DNA of 33,043 nucleotides from a virus. A program made the translations under genes and the position numbers. The stretch spans positions 1-33,043 of IMG/VR virus record IMGVR_UViG_3300020175_000021; one strand, given 5' to 3'. The notes beneath the pieces were generated by a model. That model was not told the origin of the DNA and ran no database searches. It saw nothing but the letters and a program-made list of their open reading frames with translations. Positions 21,324-31,400 of this stretch are shown here, in pieces; positions within the stretch are counted from its first letter, which is position 1; each line of letters begins with the position of its first letter.

Positions 21324-22133
21324 ATGGCTAATACAATCGACCAAGCTTTTATTAAGCAGTTCGAAACTGAAGTCCACATGGCGTACCAACGCATGGGTTC
21401 TAAGCTTCGCAACACAGTACGTTCAACAAATGTATCTGCATCAGTGGCAAGATTCCAGAAAATCGGAACAGGCACAGCGTCAACCAAAGCGCGTAACGGA
21501 GATGTTACAGCAATGGAACTAGCGCACACTAACGTAGAAGTCACAATGGCTGACTACTACGCAGCGGAATACATTGACAAGTTGGACGAATTAAAGATCA
21601 ACATCAATGAGCGTCAAGTTGTAGCTCAATCTGCTGCTGCGGCATTAGGCCGTAAAACAGATGAGTTAATTACAGCGGCTATGGATGCTGGTGCAAACTC
21701 AACGCAAATAGCTGACACAGGTGGCGCATTAGTAAAAGCTGACTTACTAACATTGTTTGAAACAATGGGTACAGCTGACATTCCAGAAGACGGACAGCGT
21801 TATATCGCTATGTCACCTGCTGGATACACTGACTTGTTTAACATCAATGAGTTCGCATCAAGTGATTATGTTGGGCCACAAAGCCTACCATTTGCTGGTG
21901 GTATGACAATGAAAGAGTTCTTAGGATTTAAGATCTTCTCAACGTCTGCTGTAGCTGGTGGTAAAAACTTTGCTTACCATACATCATCAGTTGGTATCGG
22001 TATTAACTCTGATGTTCAAACAGAGCTTAACTATGTACCGCAAAAGGTTGCACACCTAGCAACATCAATGATGTCAATGGGTTCAGTAGTAATCGACAAC
22101 AATGGCGTTTACGAAGTTCTTGACAACAACTAA
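21324..22133 (+). CDS. Major capsid protein
   Basis: TTAGGAAAG precedes the ATG. The 269-residue protein has the layout of compact HK97-fold capsid proteins: N-terminal arm (TIDQAFIKQFETEVHMAYQR), a long helix (VVAQSAAAALGRKTDELITA), the A-domain MSPAGYTDLFNINEF and a C-terminal end (VVIDNNGVYEVLDN). The context between scaffold and tail tubular genes confirms it. It is smaller than T7 gp10A (about 345). The gene is flanked by its own leader with repeats and a strong terminator, consistent with high expression as a semi-separate unit. Confidence 0.93.
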   Translation: MANTIDQAFIKQFETEVHMAYQRMGSKLRNTVRSTNVSASVARFQKIGTGTASTKARNGDVTAMELAHTNVEVTMADYYAAEYIDKLDELKININERQVVAQSAAAALGRKTDELITAAMDAGANSTQIADTGGALVKADLLTLFETMGTADIPEDGQRYIAMSPAGYTDLFNINEFASSDYVGPQSLPFAGGMTMKEFLGFKIFSTSAVAGGKNFAYHTSSVGIGINSDVQTELNYVPQKVAHLATSMMSMGSVVIDNNGVYEVLDNN

Positions 22134-22139
22134 TATTTT

Positions 22140-22160
22140 AGGGGGCTTCGGCCCCCTTTA
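22140..22160 (+). terminator. Strong intrinsic-type terminator after capsid gene
   Basis: AGGGGGC, TTCG, GCCCCCT form a GC-rich stem with a UUCG loop, followed by TT before TTA. The U-tract is short. It should cut most transcription after the capsid gene while letting some reach the tail genes. Confidence 0.75.
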
Positions 22161-22183
22161 ACTCCAATATATAGGTTGAAGAA

Positions 22184-22762
22184 ATGCCAGCAAATACACC
22201 AATAAAAGTATGTTCACGCGCTTCCGTCCTTATGGGCGGTTCTCCTATTTCATCCTTTGATGAAGGTACAGCCGAGGCTGATGTAGTTGACGCAATGTAC
22301 GAAGACATAGCAAGAGCAGCGTTAACAAGCACACGCTGGAGATTTGCAACTAACCAACAAGTATTAAACAGATTAACTGCTGCACCTACAAGCAGGTTTG
22401 ATGCAGCATATCAAATGCCATCTGATCTTCTCATGCTCAGCGCAGTTACAGTAAACGACGATCCAATTATATATGACATATATGGTGATAAAGTATATTG
22501 CGATACATCAACAAATGAGATTGTAGTAGCAGATTATATATATAGAGCTAATGAGGCTTATTGGCCTTCATACTTTACACTTGCTGTAGAGTTTCAAGTA
22601 GCAGCAATGCTGTCAATATCTATAGCTAGAGATGCTTCTCTAGGTAGTATGATGGATCAACAAGCTGAAAGACAGATGATAAAAGCTAGACGACTTGACT
22701 CGCAACAGCAAACAACGCGCAAGTTAATGACATCAAGGTTTATAGCACAAAGGCGTAGCTAA
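22184..22762 (+). CDS. Tail tubular protein A (gp11-like adaptor)
   Basis: The start has GGTTGAAG upstream. ICSR-type VCSRASVLMGGSPISSFDEG and DVVDAMYEDIARAALTSTRW are typical of T7 gp11-type gatekeepers. The centre has AAYQMPSDLLMLSAV, and the C-terminus is helical. Length, 192 aa, equals that of T7 gp11 (about 196). Twelve copies should join portal and nozzle. Stop overlaps the next start by one base (TAATG). Confidence 0.9.
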   Translation: MPANTPIKVCSRASVLMGGSPISSFDEGTAEADVVDAMYEDIARAALTSTRWRFATNQQVLNRLTAAPTSRFDAAYQMPSDLLMLSAVTVNDDPIIYDIYGDKVYCDTSTNEIVVADYIYRANEAYWPSYFTLAVEFQVAAMLSISIARDASLGSMMDQQAERQMIKARRLDSQQQTTRKLMTSRFIAQRRS

Positions 22763-24951
22763 TGCAGAAGGTAAGAATCCCACAGAATAGCTTTCAGTAC
22801 GGAGAAATAAGTGACAATACTGTAATGAGGACTGATAGTCCTATCTATGCTGCGTCTGCACAAAGCTTAGAGAATATGATTGTATTGCCAGAAGGTGCTG
22901 TAAAGAAACGACATGGTGCTAAGTTTCATTACAAAAATACACAAACCAATAAGGAGTTGTACTTAGCTCCATTTATATTTGACGATAACGAAGAGTATAT
23001 AATTGGTATTGGTGAGGCATACATACTGTGTTGGAGAATTACTGCTAATAATAATTTAAGTTTAGTAGCTACGATTACACAAGACACACAAAGCAATGTG
23101 CTGCCGTTTGATAAAGACTACATACATCAATACAATACTGCGCAATATGGTGACGTTATGTTTATATGTCACCCATTGTTTGCACCACGTATGCTTACAA
23201 GAACAAGCCTTACAACATTTGAGGTTAGTGTATTTAGCTTTGATACGAGCTATGACAATAAAGATACATACCAACCATATAGTGTTTTTCATAGTGCTAA
23301 TGTTACATTAACTTCTTTTAATCATGTTGTAGGTACTTTTCCTGTAATAGAAACAAGCTCGGCATATTTTGATACAACAGGTAAACATATTGGAGTAACG
23401 CTTAGATATGGGGGTAATGAAATTGAAATAACTGCTGTTGCAAGCTCTACTTCTGCAACTGGTAAAATTATAAAAGAATTATCAACAAGACTTACAGTAA
23501 CAAATCCTTTGCGCACAAGAGATGGGTCATCTACAATAGAAATTACGCATATTAAACATGGTTTAATAGCTGGAGATACTATTGTATTGTCTGATGCAGT
23601 AGCTGTTGGAGGTATAAATGCTTCAAGCATAAACGGAAGCAGAACTGTACAAGATATATTAGATCAAAATACATATACAGTTAATGCAGCAAGCAATGCA
23701 AACGCATCAGAAGATGGTGGTGGGTTTGTTAAAGTTGTTTCTAGTGGAGCTACAACAGAATGGGATGAACAATCTTTCTCTGCATTGCGCGGATACCCTG
23801 CATCTGTTACGTTCCATGAAAACAGACTATGTTTTGGCGGCACTATAGCTGAACCAGATACAATTTGGATGTCTCAGCTTGGTGAATTTTTTAACTATGA
23901 TGTTGGAGAAGGTGACGATACTGACGCTATAAACTTGGTTGCGGCTACAGGTGATGTAAATGAAATAAGATATATGAGGTCAAATCGTGACCTACAGATC
24001 TTTACGCTATCAGACGAGTTGTATGTACCAACATATCTTAACCAAGCTATTACACCTACAAATGCACAGATAAGAAAGCAAACGCCATTTGGTACTGAGT
24101 TTGTATTACCTACGTCTATTGATGGTGCTACTATATTTGTTGAGCGTGGTGGTAGAGCAGTACGCGAATACATATACTCTGATGCAGAAGATGCTTACAT
24201 ATCTACAGGTGTATCTACAGTTGCAAGTCATACAATAGTTAACCCAGTTGATATAGCAGTAGTGCATTCTGGATTTAAAACTCAAGAATCTTATGCAGCT
24301 TTAGTTATGGGCAATGGTGACATGGCATTGTTTAGTTCTAACAGGGCGGAAAAACGTGCAGCTTGGACAAGAGTTACAACGCAAGGCGACTTCTTAGCAA
24401 CTGCGTCTGTAGGTGATAGGTTATTTTATTATGCAAAAGATATAAATAATAACTATGTATTGTCAGAGTTTGTAGACGACATAGGCTTAGATAACTATTT
24501 ATACGTTGCGTATGGTAGTGGCACAGTAGATGTAAGTAGTTTGTATTCTAGCGGTACAGTAGATGTTATTGGTTACGATGGTACAGATAAGGTTTACTTA
24601 GGCGAGTTTACTGTAAGCGGTGGTAATATTACTATGACAGCGCACAGTAGCTATACACATTTCTATGTAGGTAAAAAGTTTACATCTAAAGTAATTACTA
24701 ATCCTGTAGATACTGTGGCTGCAAATGGGCCAGTTACAGGCGATGTAAGGGGTATAAGTACAGTTGTACTTAATATGAAAGACTCTACATCTGTTAAGGT
24801 AAATAACAGGACTATTAATAATATTACTGGATTTACAGGTAACAAAGAGGTTAGGCTTTTAGGATATAATAGAAATCCACAAGTAACTATAGAACAGGAT
24901 GACCCTATGCCTATGCAAGTTAATGGCTTAATATCGGAGTTAATTTTATGA
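22762..24951 (+). CDS. Tail tubular protein B (gp12-like nozzle)
   Basis: The N-terminal IPQNSFQYGEISDNTVMRTD followed by LENMIVLPEGAVKKRHGAKF is the signature of T7 gp12-like nozzles. A long beta-rich body follows: FHENRLCFGGTIAEPDTIWM, FFNYDVGEGDDTDAINL and IDGATIFVERGGRAVREY. Length (729 aa) is close to T7 gp12 (about 794). It forms the tail tip that carries the fibres. The next gene overlaps by 4 nt. Confidence 0.93.
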   Translation: MQKVRIPQNSFQYGEISDNTVMRTDSPIYAASAQSLENMIVLPEGAVKKRHGAKFHYKNTQTNKELYLAPFIFDDNEEYIIGIGEAYILCWRITANNNLSLVATITQDTQSNVLPFDKDYIHQYNTAQYGDVMFICHPLFAPRMLTRTSLTTFEVSVFSFDTSYDNKDTYQPYSVFHSANVTLTSFNHVVGTFPVIETSSAYFDTTGKHIGVTLRYGGNEIEITAVASSTSATGKIIKELSTRLTVTNPLRTRDGSSTIEITHIKHGLIAGDTIVLSDAVAVGGINASSINGSRTVQDILDQNTYTVNAASNANASEDGGGFVKVVSSGATTEWDEQSFSALRGYPASVTFHENRLCFGGTIAEPDTIWMSQLGEFFNYDVGEGDDTDAINLVAATGDVNEIRYMRSNRDLQIFTLSDELYVPTYLNQAITPTNAQIRKQTPFGTEFVLPTSIDGATIFVERGGRAVREYIYSDAEDAYISTGVSTVASHTIVNPVDIAVVHSGFKTQESYAALVMGNGDMALFSSNRAEKRAAWTRVTTQGDFLATASVGDRLFYYAKDINNNYVLSEFVDDIGLDNYLYVAYGSGTVDVSSLYSSGTVDVIGYDGTDKVYLGEFTVSGGNITMTAHSSYTHFYVGKKFTSKVITNPVDTVAANGPVTGDVRGISTVVLNMKDSTSVKVNNRTINNITGFTGNKEVRLLGYNRNPQVTIEQDDPMPMQVNGLISELIL

Positions 24952-25388
24952 GTTGGCAATTAATTGGTGCTGGTATATCAGCAATGGCCTCTTTACAAGC
25001 TGGAGCTGCTAGACAAGATGCAGCCAGAATGGATGCATTTAACACTGAAACTGAACGTGAACAAGGCGAAGTGTTGGCGTTGCAACAAGCAGCGCAACGC
25101 AGGTATGAATACGATTTAGCAACAGAAGCTAATGTAGCTATGTTCTATGCATCTGGTAGGGACGTTGGGTCAGACAGGTCTGTTGAGGCATTCTTAGCAA
25201 AACAAAAAGAAATAGCAGCAACTGATTTAAGCAGAATAGATTATCAAAGACAAACAGAATCTAGCGCAAGAACTAGAGAGGCTATGGCATTAAGGCGTGG
25301 GGGTAGAAATGCTAGACGCGCATCATTGTATCAAGCTGCTGGTACTATGGCGCAAGGTATATCTGATTATAAAAAAACCACAACATAG
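24948..25388 (+). CDS. Internal virion protein, gp14-like
   Basis: It starts at ATGA on the nozzle stop. A Gly/Ala-rich N-terminus (LIGAGISAMASLQAGAA) precedes a long helix (AQRRYEYDLATEANVAMFYA) and SGRDVGSDRSVEAFLAKQKE, then an Arg-rich part. T7 gp14 is an ejected protein forming a channel in the outer membrane. This gene's 146 aa is shorter than T7 gp14 (about 196) and shows the same position before gp15- and gp16-like genes. Role assigned by position and layout. Confidence 0.82.
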   Translation: MSWQLIGAGISAMASLQAGAARQDAARMDAFNTETEREQGEVLALQQAAQRRYEYDLATEANVAMFYASGRDVGSDRSVEAFLAKQKEIAATDLSRIDYQRQTESSARTREAMALRRGGRNARRASLYQAAGTMAQGISDYKKTTT

Positions 25389-25397
25389 GAATAAAAC

Positions 25398-28300
25398 ATG
25401 GCTGTTATAAGACAACAAACACAGGTTTTTAATAAGCCAGTTGGCGTGCGTAGAGTAAACACAGGCGAAGCCGAGTTGTGGGAAACTATTAAAAATCAAG
25501 CTGACGAGTTTACACGCAGAGCTTACAATGATGCAGCAGAAAATGCACAAAAAGTAGGTGCAGAAATTGCAGAAGGTGTAGAGCTTGAAGGTATAACTAC
25601 ATTAAATCCTATTACTGGCAAGCCAGAAGCTTTTGAAGCACCAGAAGGTATGGGTAAGTTTGCAATAGACGCTTATCAAAAGGTTATAAATGCTAGGTAT
25701 GAAGATTCTATATCTACTGAAATGGATATTAAAGCTAGAGAACTTGGCGCAAAATATGAGTTTGACCCTAAAGGTTATGAAACTGCTATGTCGCAGTACA
25801 TACAGTCAATGGCTGAAAATGCTGAAGGCCAATACAAACAATACATTACAACTACTGGTACTGAAAAATTAGCATACGAAAAGTTAAACGTACAAGACAG
25901 AACACGTAAACATTTTAGAAGACTTGAAACAGAAAACATAGCAAAGCAATTAGATCTTGCTAAAAGCCGTGTATATAACGTAGCTCTTAATGGTAACTTT
26001 GAAAAAGCAAATAATATTACAGCAAGAGAAATAAAAAGAGCGCATGATGGAATTAATGCAAATTTATTACAAGATGGAGCCGCACTGCAAACTAGCAATT
26101 TAATGAACATTGCAACAGGTAAAGGCTTAGTAGAGCATGTAATGAACTTTACTAGCGATTCAGATCAAAGAAATGTTATGAAGTTATATTTATCTACTAA
26201 AGGTAAAAAAGGTAATATAACAGATAAGAAAATTAAAAATAAACTTGATGTATTATTACAAGTCATAAACCCAGATACTAAAGCAGATATATTAAATCAC
26301 TTTACAACTACATCAAATAATTTTGACGTTGTTGAAAGAGATAAAGAACTTGCAGCTAATGCAGCAGCAGAAATAGCAAAAGCAGAAGGAATAGAAGCTG
26401 CTAAAATTCGCACCGAAAGCAGTAATGTTGGGTACAACAAACAGCAAGAGCATTTATTTTCTAGTGCTAGTGAAAATGCTGATCATATTTTTTCAGATGA
26501 TGCAACTGTAGATGAAGCAAGTGCAACATTATATACAGTTGTTACACAATTTGAATCTCTTTTAGATCAATATAATAAACGCTTAATAGAAGATAGTAAC
26601 TATAGCGATTCTGAAATGAACGCAGATATTAAATTATTAAAGCGTGGAATACTCGAACCATATATATTGCAAGCTGCAGGTGATGGTAATGTAGATTATT
26701 TACAAAGTGCTATTATAAATAATGATCAATTATCTAAAGATAAACTTACAGATAAACAATTGTTGTTAGTAGATGTATTAAAAGAAACTAATATAAATTT
26801 AGAAAAACCAATTGTAAAAAGTATATTAGGCCTTACAGACAATCCAACCGAAGCTACAAGAAAAAAAGAAGCAGCTGCATTAAAAGAAAAAGTATATAAT
26901 GCAAGACAAAAAGCGTTACAATTATCTAATTACGATAAGGTTGCTGATTTGTATGCAGCTGGAAACATGGATGTTGAATATCTAAAAGCAGAAATGAATG
27001 TATTAGATTCATTTGCAGGTACAGTATTTACAGCAACAGAAGTGCAAACACAAAAAAATAGATTAAAAAATGCATATGCCTTTGGAGTGTTGCAAAAATA
27101 CAGCGGTACTGCATCTGGAGAAAGCATGAAAGCAATGGCTCAATATATAGAGTCAGGCGGTCAAGATACTACAGGAATGTCATCTAGTGACATTGAAACT
27201 GGTCAGTCTGTTTTAGAAAATTTATCTGTATTAAGTAGAGATACAGCAAGTTCAAAAGCAAATAAATTAGCTTCTAAAATATCACAAAGAGAAAATGAAA
27301 TACAAAAACAAATAGATGCAAAAGCTATATACAATACAGTATTAACAAATGGTGGTGATCTTAAAGTAAAAAAACACAGACAAGCAACAGATGAAATACT
27401 AGCAGATAAAGGTCTTGATGATTATGTAAATTTTGACACTTGGCCTATTGCTAAAAAAAATGCGGCTTATTCTATTATGAGTCATGTACCACCGCAAAGC
27501 TTAATTGACAGCCTTAAAGACATAGTAAATGGACAGAACGTACCAAATGCAGATGCTTTATTAGATCATTATATAAGACTAGATAATCATTTATCTGGAG
27601 ATGGTATAACTACAAGCAGGTTTGGCGGTATATTGTCGTATGAACAAAAAGCTTTATTAAACGATGTAAATCAAATTAGGATTACACAAGGTGGTAGCGC
27701 GCAAGAAATAGCAGCTGTATTAATTAATAGACGCAACGATCCTAAATCAACACTTGCTATGAAACAAATATTAGGAATTGATGGTGACGACATAAAGACA
27801 GTAAATGATTTTGTTGTTGAGGAATTAGATGACATGCTATTGGCAATAGAACTTAAACCAATGGTTGAGTACATGGCTAGAACTGGTCAGTCACGCGATG
27901 AAATAGTAAAGCGGTTAGATGAAATTGTTGAGAAAGAATACCCAGAAGTAGAATATATAGCTGACCCAAGATTTCCTATGGGTCAAATGAAACGATCAAG
28001 ATACGGTTTACATGCAACTTTTCCAGATGATGATGAACGTGAAGAGTTTTTATCTATTATAGAATCACAATTACCTAATGGTTATTCTATGCACGCTGAA
28101 AAATACAAAGGAACAATAGCTACTGCTGATATACCTTTAGATCAACAGGGATATTTTGATACAAGCGATAATGATTATGCATTTAAAACAGGCCAAAAGA
28201 AACAAGTGTATCTTGTACCTGATGATACAGCTGTTGGTATTACTTATTATGCGCATGTAATAGAAAATAATGAACTTGTACCTTTAATATACACAGAGGA

Positions 28301-28472
28301 TGGTACTAAAATTTATCCAATGTTTGATAAAAGTGAAACTGCTGCATTTAGGAAAGATGCAGCATTAAAAAGAAAAACCCAAATAGAAACAGATTTTACT
28401 AATGCGCAAAAAAATAATGAAATAATTAAAAAGTCTAATTACTACAGAAATCGAAGGAAACGCGCACAATGA
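25398..28472 (+). CDS. Internal virion protein, gp15-like, 1024 aa
   Basis: CATAGGAAT precedes the ATG. The sequence is hydrophilic and mostly helical (GKFAIDAYQKVINARYEDSI, YETAMSQYIQSMAENAEGQY), with no signal peptide or membrane segment. It resembles the large gp15-like proteins of marine podoviruses. In T7 gp15 (about 747 aa) is ejected into the periplasm and forms part of the DNA translocation channel. The extra length here lies in charged helical parts. It has higher AT content than the tail genes. Assigned by position, size and composition. Confidence 0.82.
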   Translation: MAVIRQQTQVFNKPVGVRRVNTGEAELWETIKNQADEFTRRAYNDAAENAQKVGAEIAEGVELEGITTLNPITGKPEAFEAPEGMGKFAIDAYQKVINARYEDSISTEMDIKARELGAKYEFDPKGYETAMSQYIQSMAENAEGQYKQYITTTGTEKLAYEKLNVQDRTRKHFRRLETENIAKQLDLAKSRVYNVALNGNFEKANNITAREIKRAHDGINANLLQDGAALQTSNLMNIATGKGLVEHVMNFTSDSDQRNVMKLYLSTKGKKGNITDKKIKNKLDVLLQVINPDTKADILNHFTTTSNNFDVVERDKELAANAAAEIAKAEGIEAAKIRTESSNVGYNKQQEHLFSSASENADHIFSDDATVDEASATLYTVVTQFESLLDQYNKRLIEDSNYSDSEMNADIKLLKRGILEPYILQAAGDGNVDYLQSAIINNDQLSKDKLTDKQLLLVDVLKETNINLEKPIVKSILGLTDNPTEATRKKEAAALKEKVYNARQKALQLSNYDKVADLYAAGNMDVEYLKAEMNVLDSFAGTVFTATEVQTQKNRLKNAYAFGVLQKYSGTASGESMKAMAQYIESGGQDTTGMSSSDIETGQSVLENLSVLSRDTASSKANKLASKISQRENEIQKQIDAKAIYNTVLTNGGDLKVKKHRQATDEILADKGLDDYVNFDTWPIAKKNAAYSIMSHVPPQSLIDSLKDIVNGQNVPNADALLDHYIRLDNHLSGDGITTSRFGGILSYEQKALLNDVNQIRITQGGSAQEIAAVLINRRNDPKSTLAMKQILGIDGDDIKTVNDFVVEELDDMLLAIELKPMVEYMARTGQSRDEIVKRLDEIVEKEYPEVEYIADPRFPMGQMKRSRYGLHATFPDDDEREEFLSIIESQLPNGYSMHAEKYKGTIATADIPLDQQGYFDTSDNDYAFKTGQKKQVYLVPDDTAVGITYYAHVIENNELVPLIYTEDGTKIYPMFDKSETAAFRKDAALKRKTQIETDFTNAQKNNEIIKKSNYYRNRRKRAQ

Positions 28473-31400
28473 AAAATGCTTTTACAGAAATAGCTAAGTT
28501 TGAGCGTAAAGAAAAAAGATTACCTGTAGAAGATGACCCAACATTTGGTGAAACGCTTGAAGCTTCTTTAAAATATAAATACGCACCGCTTGCTAATTTT
28601 ATTACTGAAGGTGTTACGTTTGGATTTGAGCCTAAAGATATGATGGATACATATGATCCGTCACCAGATATACCAGAAAATTTAAAGCCATACGCCTCTT
28701 CTCTGCTTATGGCAAAGTCACCAGAGCATTTATCTTTTAAAATAAGAAATCTAAAAAAAGCATTAAAGACTAATGAAACATTAGCTAGGTCTGGTATAGG
28801 TGCGCAACTTGGTGCAGAATTATTTGATGGTATTAATTATATATCTATACCATTTAGAATGGCAAAAACTGGTGGGCAAGCTTTTCTTAAAGGGGGAATA
28901 GCTACAGGTACAGTTGTTGCTGGGCAAGAAGCTATAAGGTATCCGCTAGATCCTACTGCAAATAAAGAAGAGGTAGCATTAAACTTAGGTGCTTCTTTTT
29001 TCTTAGGCGGCGCACTTAAACACGCAACATCTATAAAATCTATAAGAAAAATAAATGCTATAGAAGATGGTAAAAATGCTATTAATGATATGAAGAAAGC
29101 TCTTGAAGCAGATGATGTAGAATTAGACCCTAACATAGCACCAAGTATCTTTACTGACTCATGGGTATATAAGGCAGCAACAACTCCAATGAAAAGAGTT
29201 ATGACAAATCCTAACGTACCTAACAGTGTTAAGTTGCGTACACTAGGTATAGCTAATGATTCTGGCATTCTTTTAGCTGCAAACAAAGAAGGTAAAAAAA
29301 TTGGAAACTCTGTATTTCAAAATGCAAAATTACATGAAGGCACTTGGGTACGAACAAACGATGATCTTATAAAAATATGGGGTCAGAGTACAGGTAAAGG
29401 CGTTATAAACCCAATGGATTACATGGTTAAACGTGGTGATTATGAAGATTGGTTAGCTTCTGTTGACAAAAAAGCTATGCGAGGAGAGCAACCTGCTAAT
29501 AATTTTGAAGCGCAAGCAATACAAAAATTAAATAAATTTTATGATGATTGGGAAGTGCAACTTAGAGACCAGGGATTAATTGGCAGCCAAGGTGATTATA
29601 CAAAAGTAATTAGATCAAGGCAAAACCGTTTAGATTTATTAGAAAAGCGATTAAAAGCTACAAAAAATCCAGAATATGCAACTACATTAACAGGTCAAAT
29701 TAATAGAATTACAAGGGAGTTAGATGAAGCAAAAGCAAATCTAGCAGACCTAGAAGGTATGGGTGCAATAAAGCCACCTAATGAAGAAATATTTAGACCA
29801 CGCTATTTTGACATGGGTAAAATTAGAAAAAATAGAGATCAGTTTGAAAAGATACTAAGCGATTGGTTTGCTAAAAATCCTGAGATTTGGGTAAAACAAT
29901 CTGATGGTAAATTTAAAAAAGAAACACTTTCATCAGATCCATTAGCAATAAACAAGCGTGTTAAAGCTGTAGTTGATGGAATGATTAATGAGCCAGATCC
30001 ACTTAACCCTGATAAAATGTATTATGGTATGGGTAAATCTAAACACTTTAAACATAGAGCATTAGATATACCAAATGCATTGGTACTTGATTACATGGTT
30101 ACAAATCCTGTTAGTGTTATGAAAGCGTATACAAAGCGCACAGCAGCACGATTAGAGTTTTCTAAAAAACATAATGGTGACAGCATAGACGATATACTAG
30201 ATGACACATTTAATGAAATGATGGACGAAGGTATAGATATAAACACAATACGTTCAGTGCAAAAAGATCAACGCCATTTATATGACAGAGTTGTTGGTAC
30301 AGTTTTGCGCAATCCAGATGCACGCAACCAAACTATAGCTAAAATAATGCGTGACTTAGCGCAGTTAAATTATTTAGGCTCTGCTGGTTTAGCAACAATA
30401 ACAGAGCCAGCAAAAATAATTATGGAGCATGGACTAGGCCCAACTATGCGTGGATTGTTTACTGTATTAAAAAACAATCAATTAAAACTAGGCGCAAAAG
30501 AAGGTCGTATTGCTGGTGAAATACTAGAAATACAAAATGGCTCTAGTCAAATGCGTATGGTTGATGACATTAACAATAATCCATTAAATGTTGAAAAGAT
30601 GGATAAAGTAAAAGATGCGTTTTACTTACTTAATGGTTTAAGTGTTATTACTAGAGCATTAAAAGATTTTGATTCTATGGTGCGATGCCACACTTTAATT
30701 GATTATTCTGTGCGTTGGGCAGAGGGAGTTGACAACCCTAAAGGTAGTATAAGAGCTACAAAAATGGAACAAGAATATCTTTTGCGTTATAATATTGATC
30801 TTGATGATGCACGAAGAATTGCTAAATCTCCTTGGGAAAAAGGTGAATCTGGATTGTATTTAGCTAACACTGAAGCGTGGGCAAATACTATAGAATTTCC
30901 AACAACTAAAGCAGATATAATAAGTGGGCCAACTAATGCTTATGCTAAAGATGGGCGTTATAGACCAGCTTTTTATAAAGAAAGAAATGGTGTAGGCACT
31001 ATACACATTGATGAAGAATATATTAAAAATGTTATGTACGATCAACGCGGTTGGGAAAACCCAAGAGTTGAAGGTGTGAGGCCACTTGAAACTGGTCTTA
31101 TAAATTCTCCAGAAGATTATGTTACATTTATAAAAATGCATGAAATTATGCACAGTAATTTTTCTGCAAAAGATTTAGGTTTTTTAAAAACTGCAACAAT
31201 ATTACGTGAAGTTCCAAATGAAAAAAAAGTAGTTGGTTATAGAAGAAAAGAAAATATAGATACATCAGGTACATATTTTGTTCATTATACAAGAAAACAA
31301 AACATAGAATCTCTTTTACGCAATGGTTATGACGTAAATAAAAAATCTATATTTCCACTAGCAACTGGTGAAAAATTAGCTGGTGATGTTATGTATTTTA

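Noticed and set aside
28837-29286. Leftward 149-codon frame inside the gp16-like gene
   Set aside because: Antisense to a long, convincing virion gene and without a start signal.
28469-30887. T7 gp16-type transglycosylase domain at the N-terminus
   Set aside because: No convincing Glu-Ser or GLMQ-type lysozyme motif could be found in the first ~800 residues.
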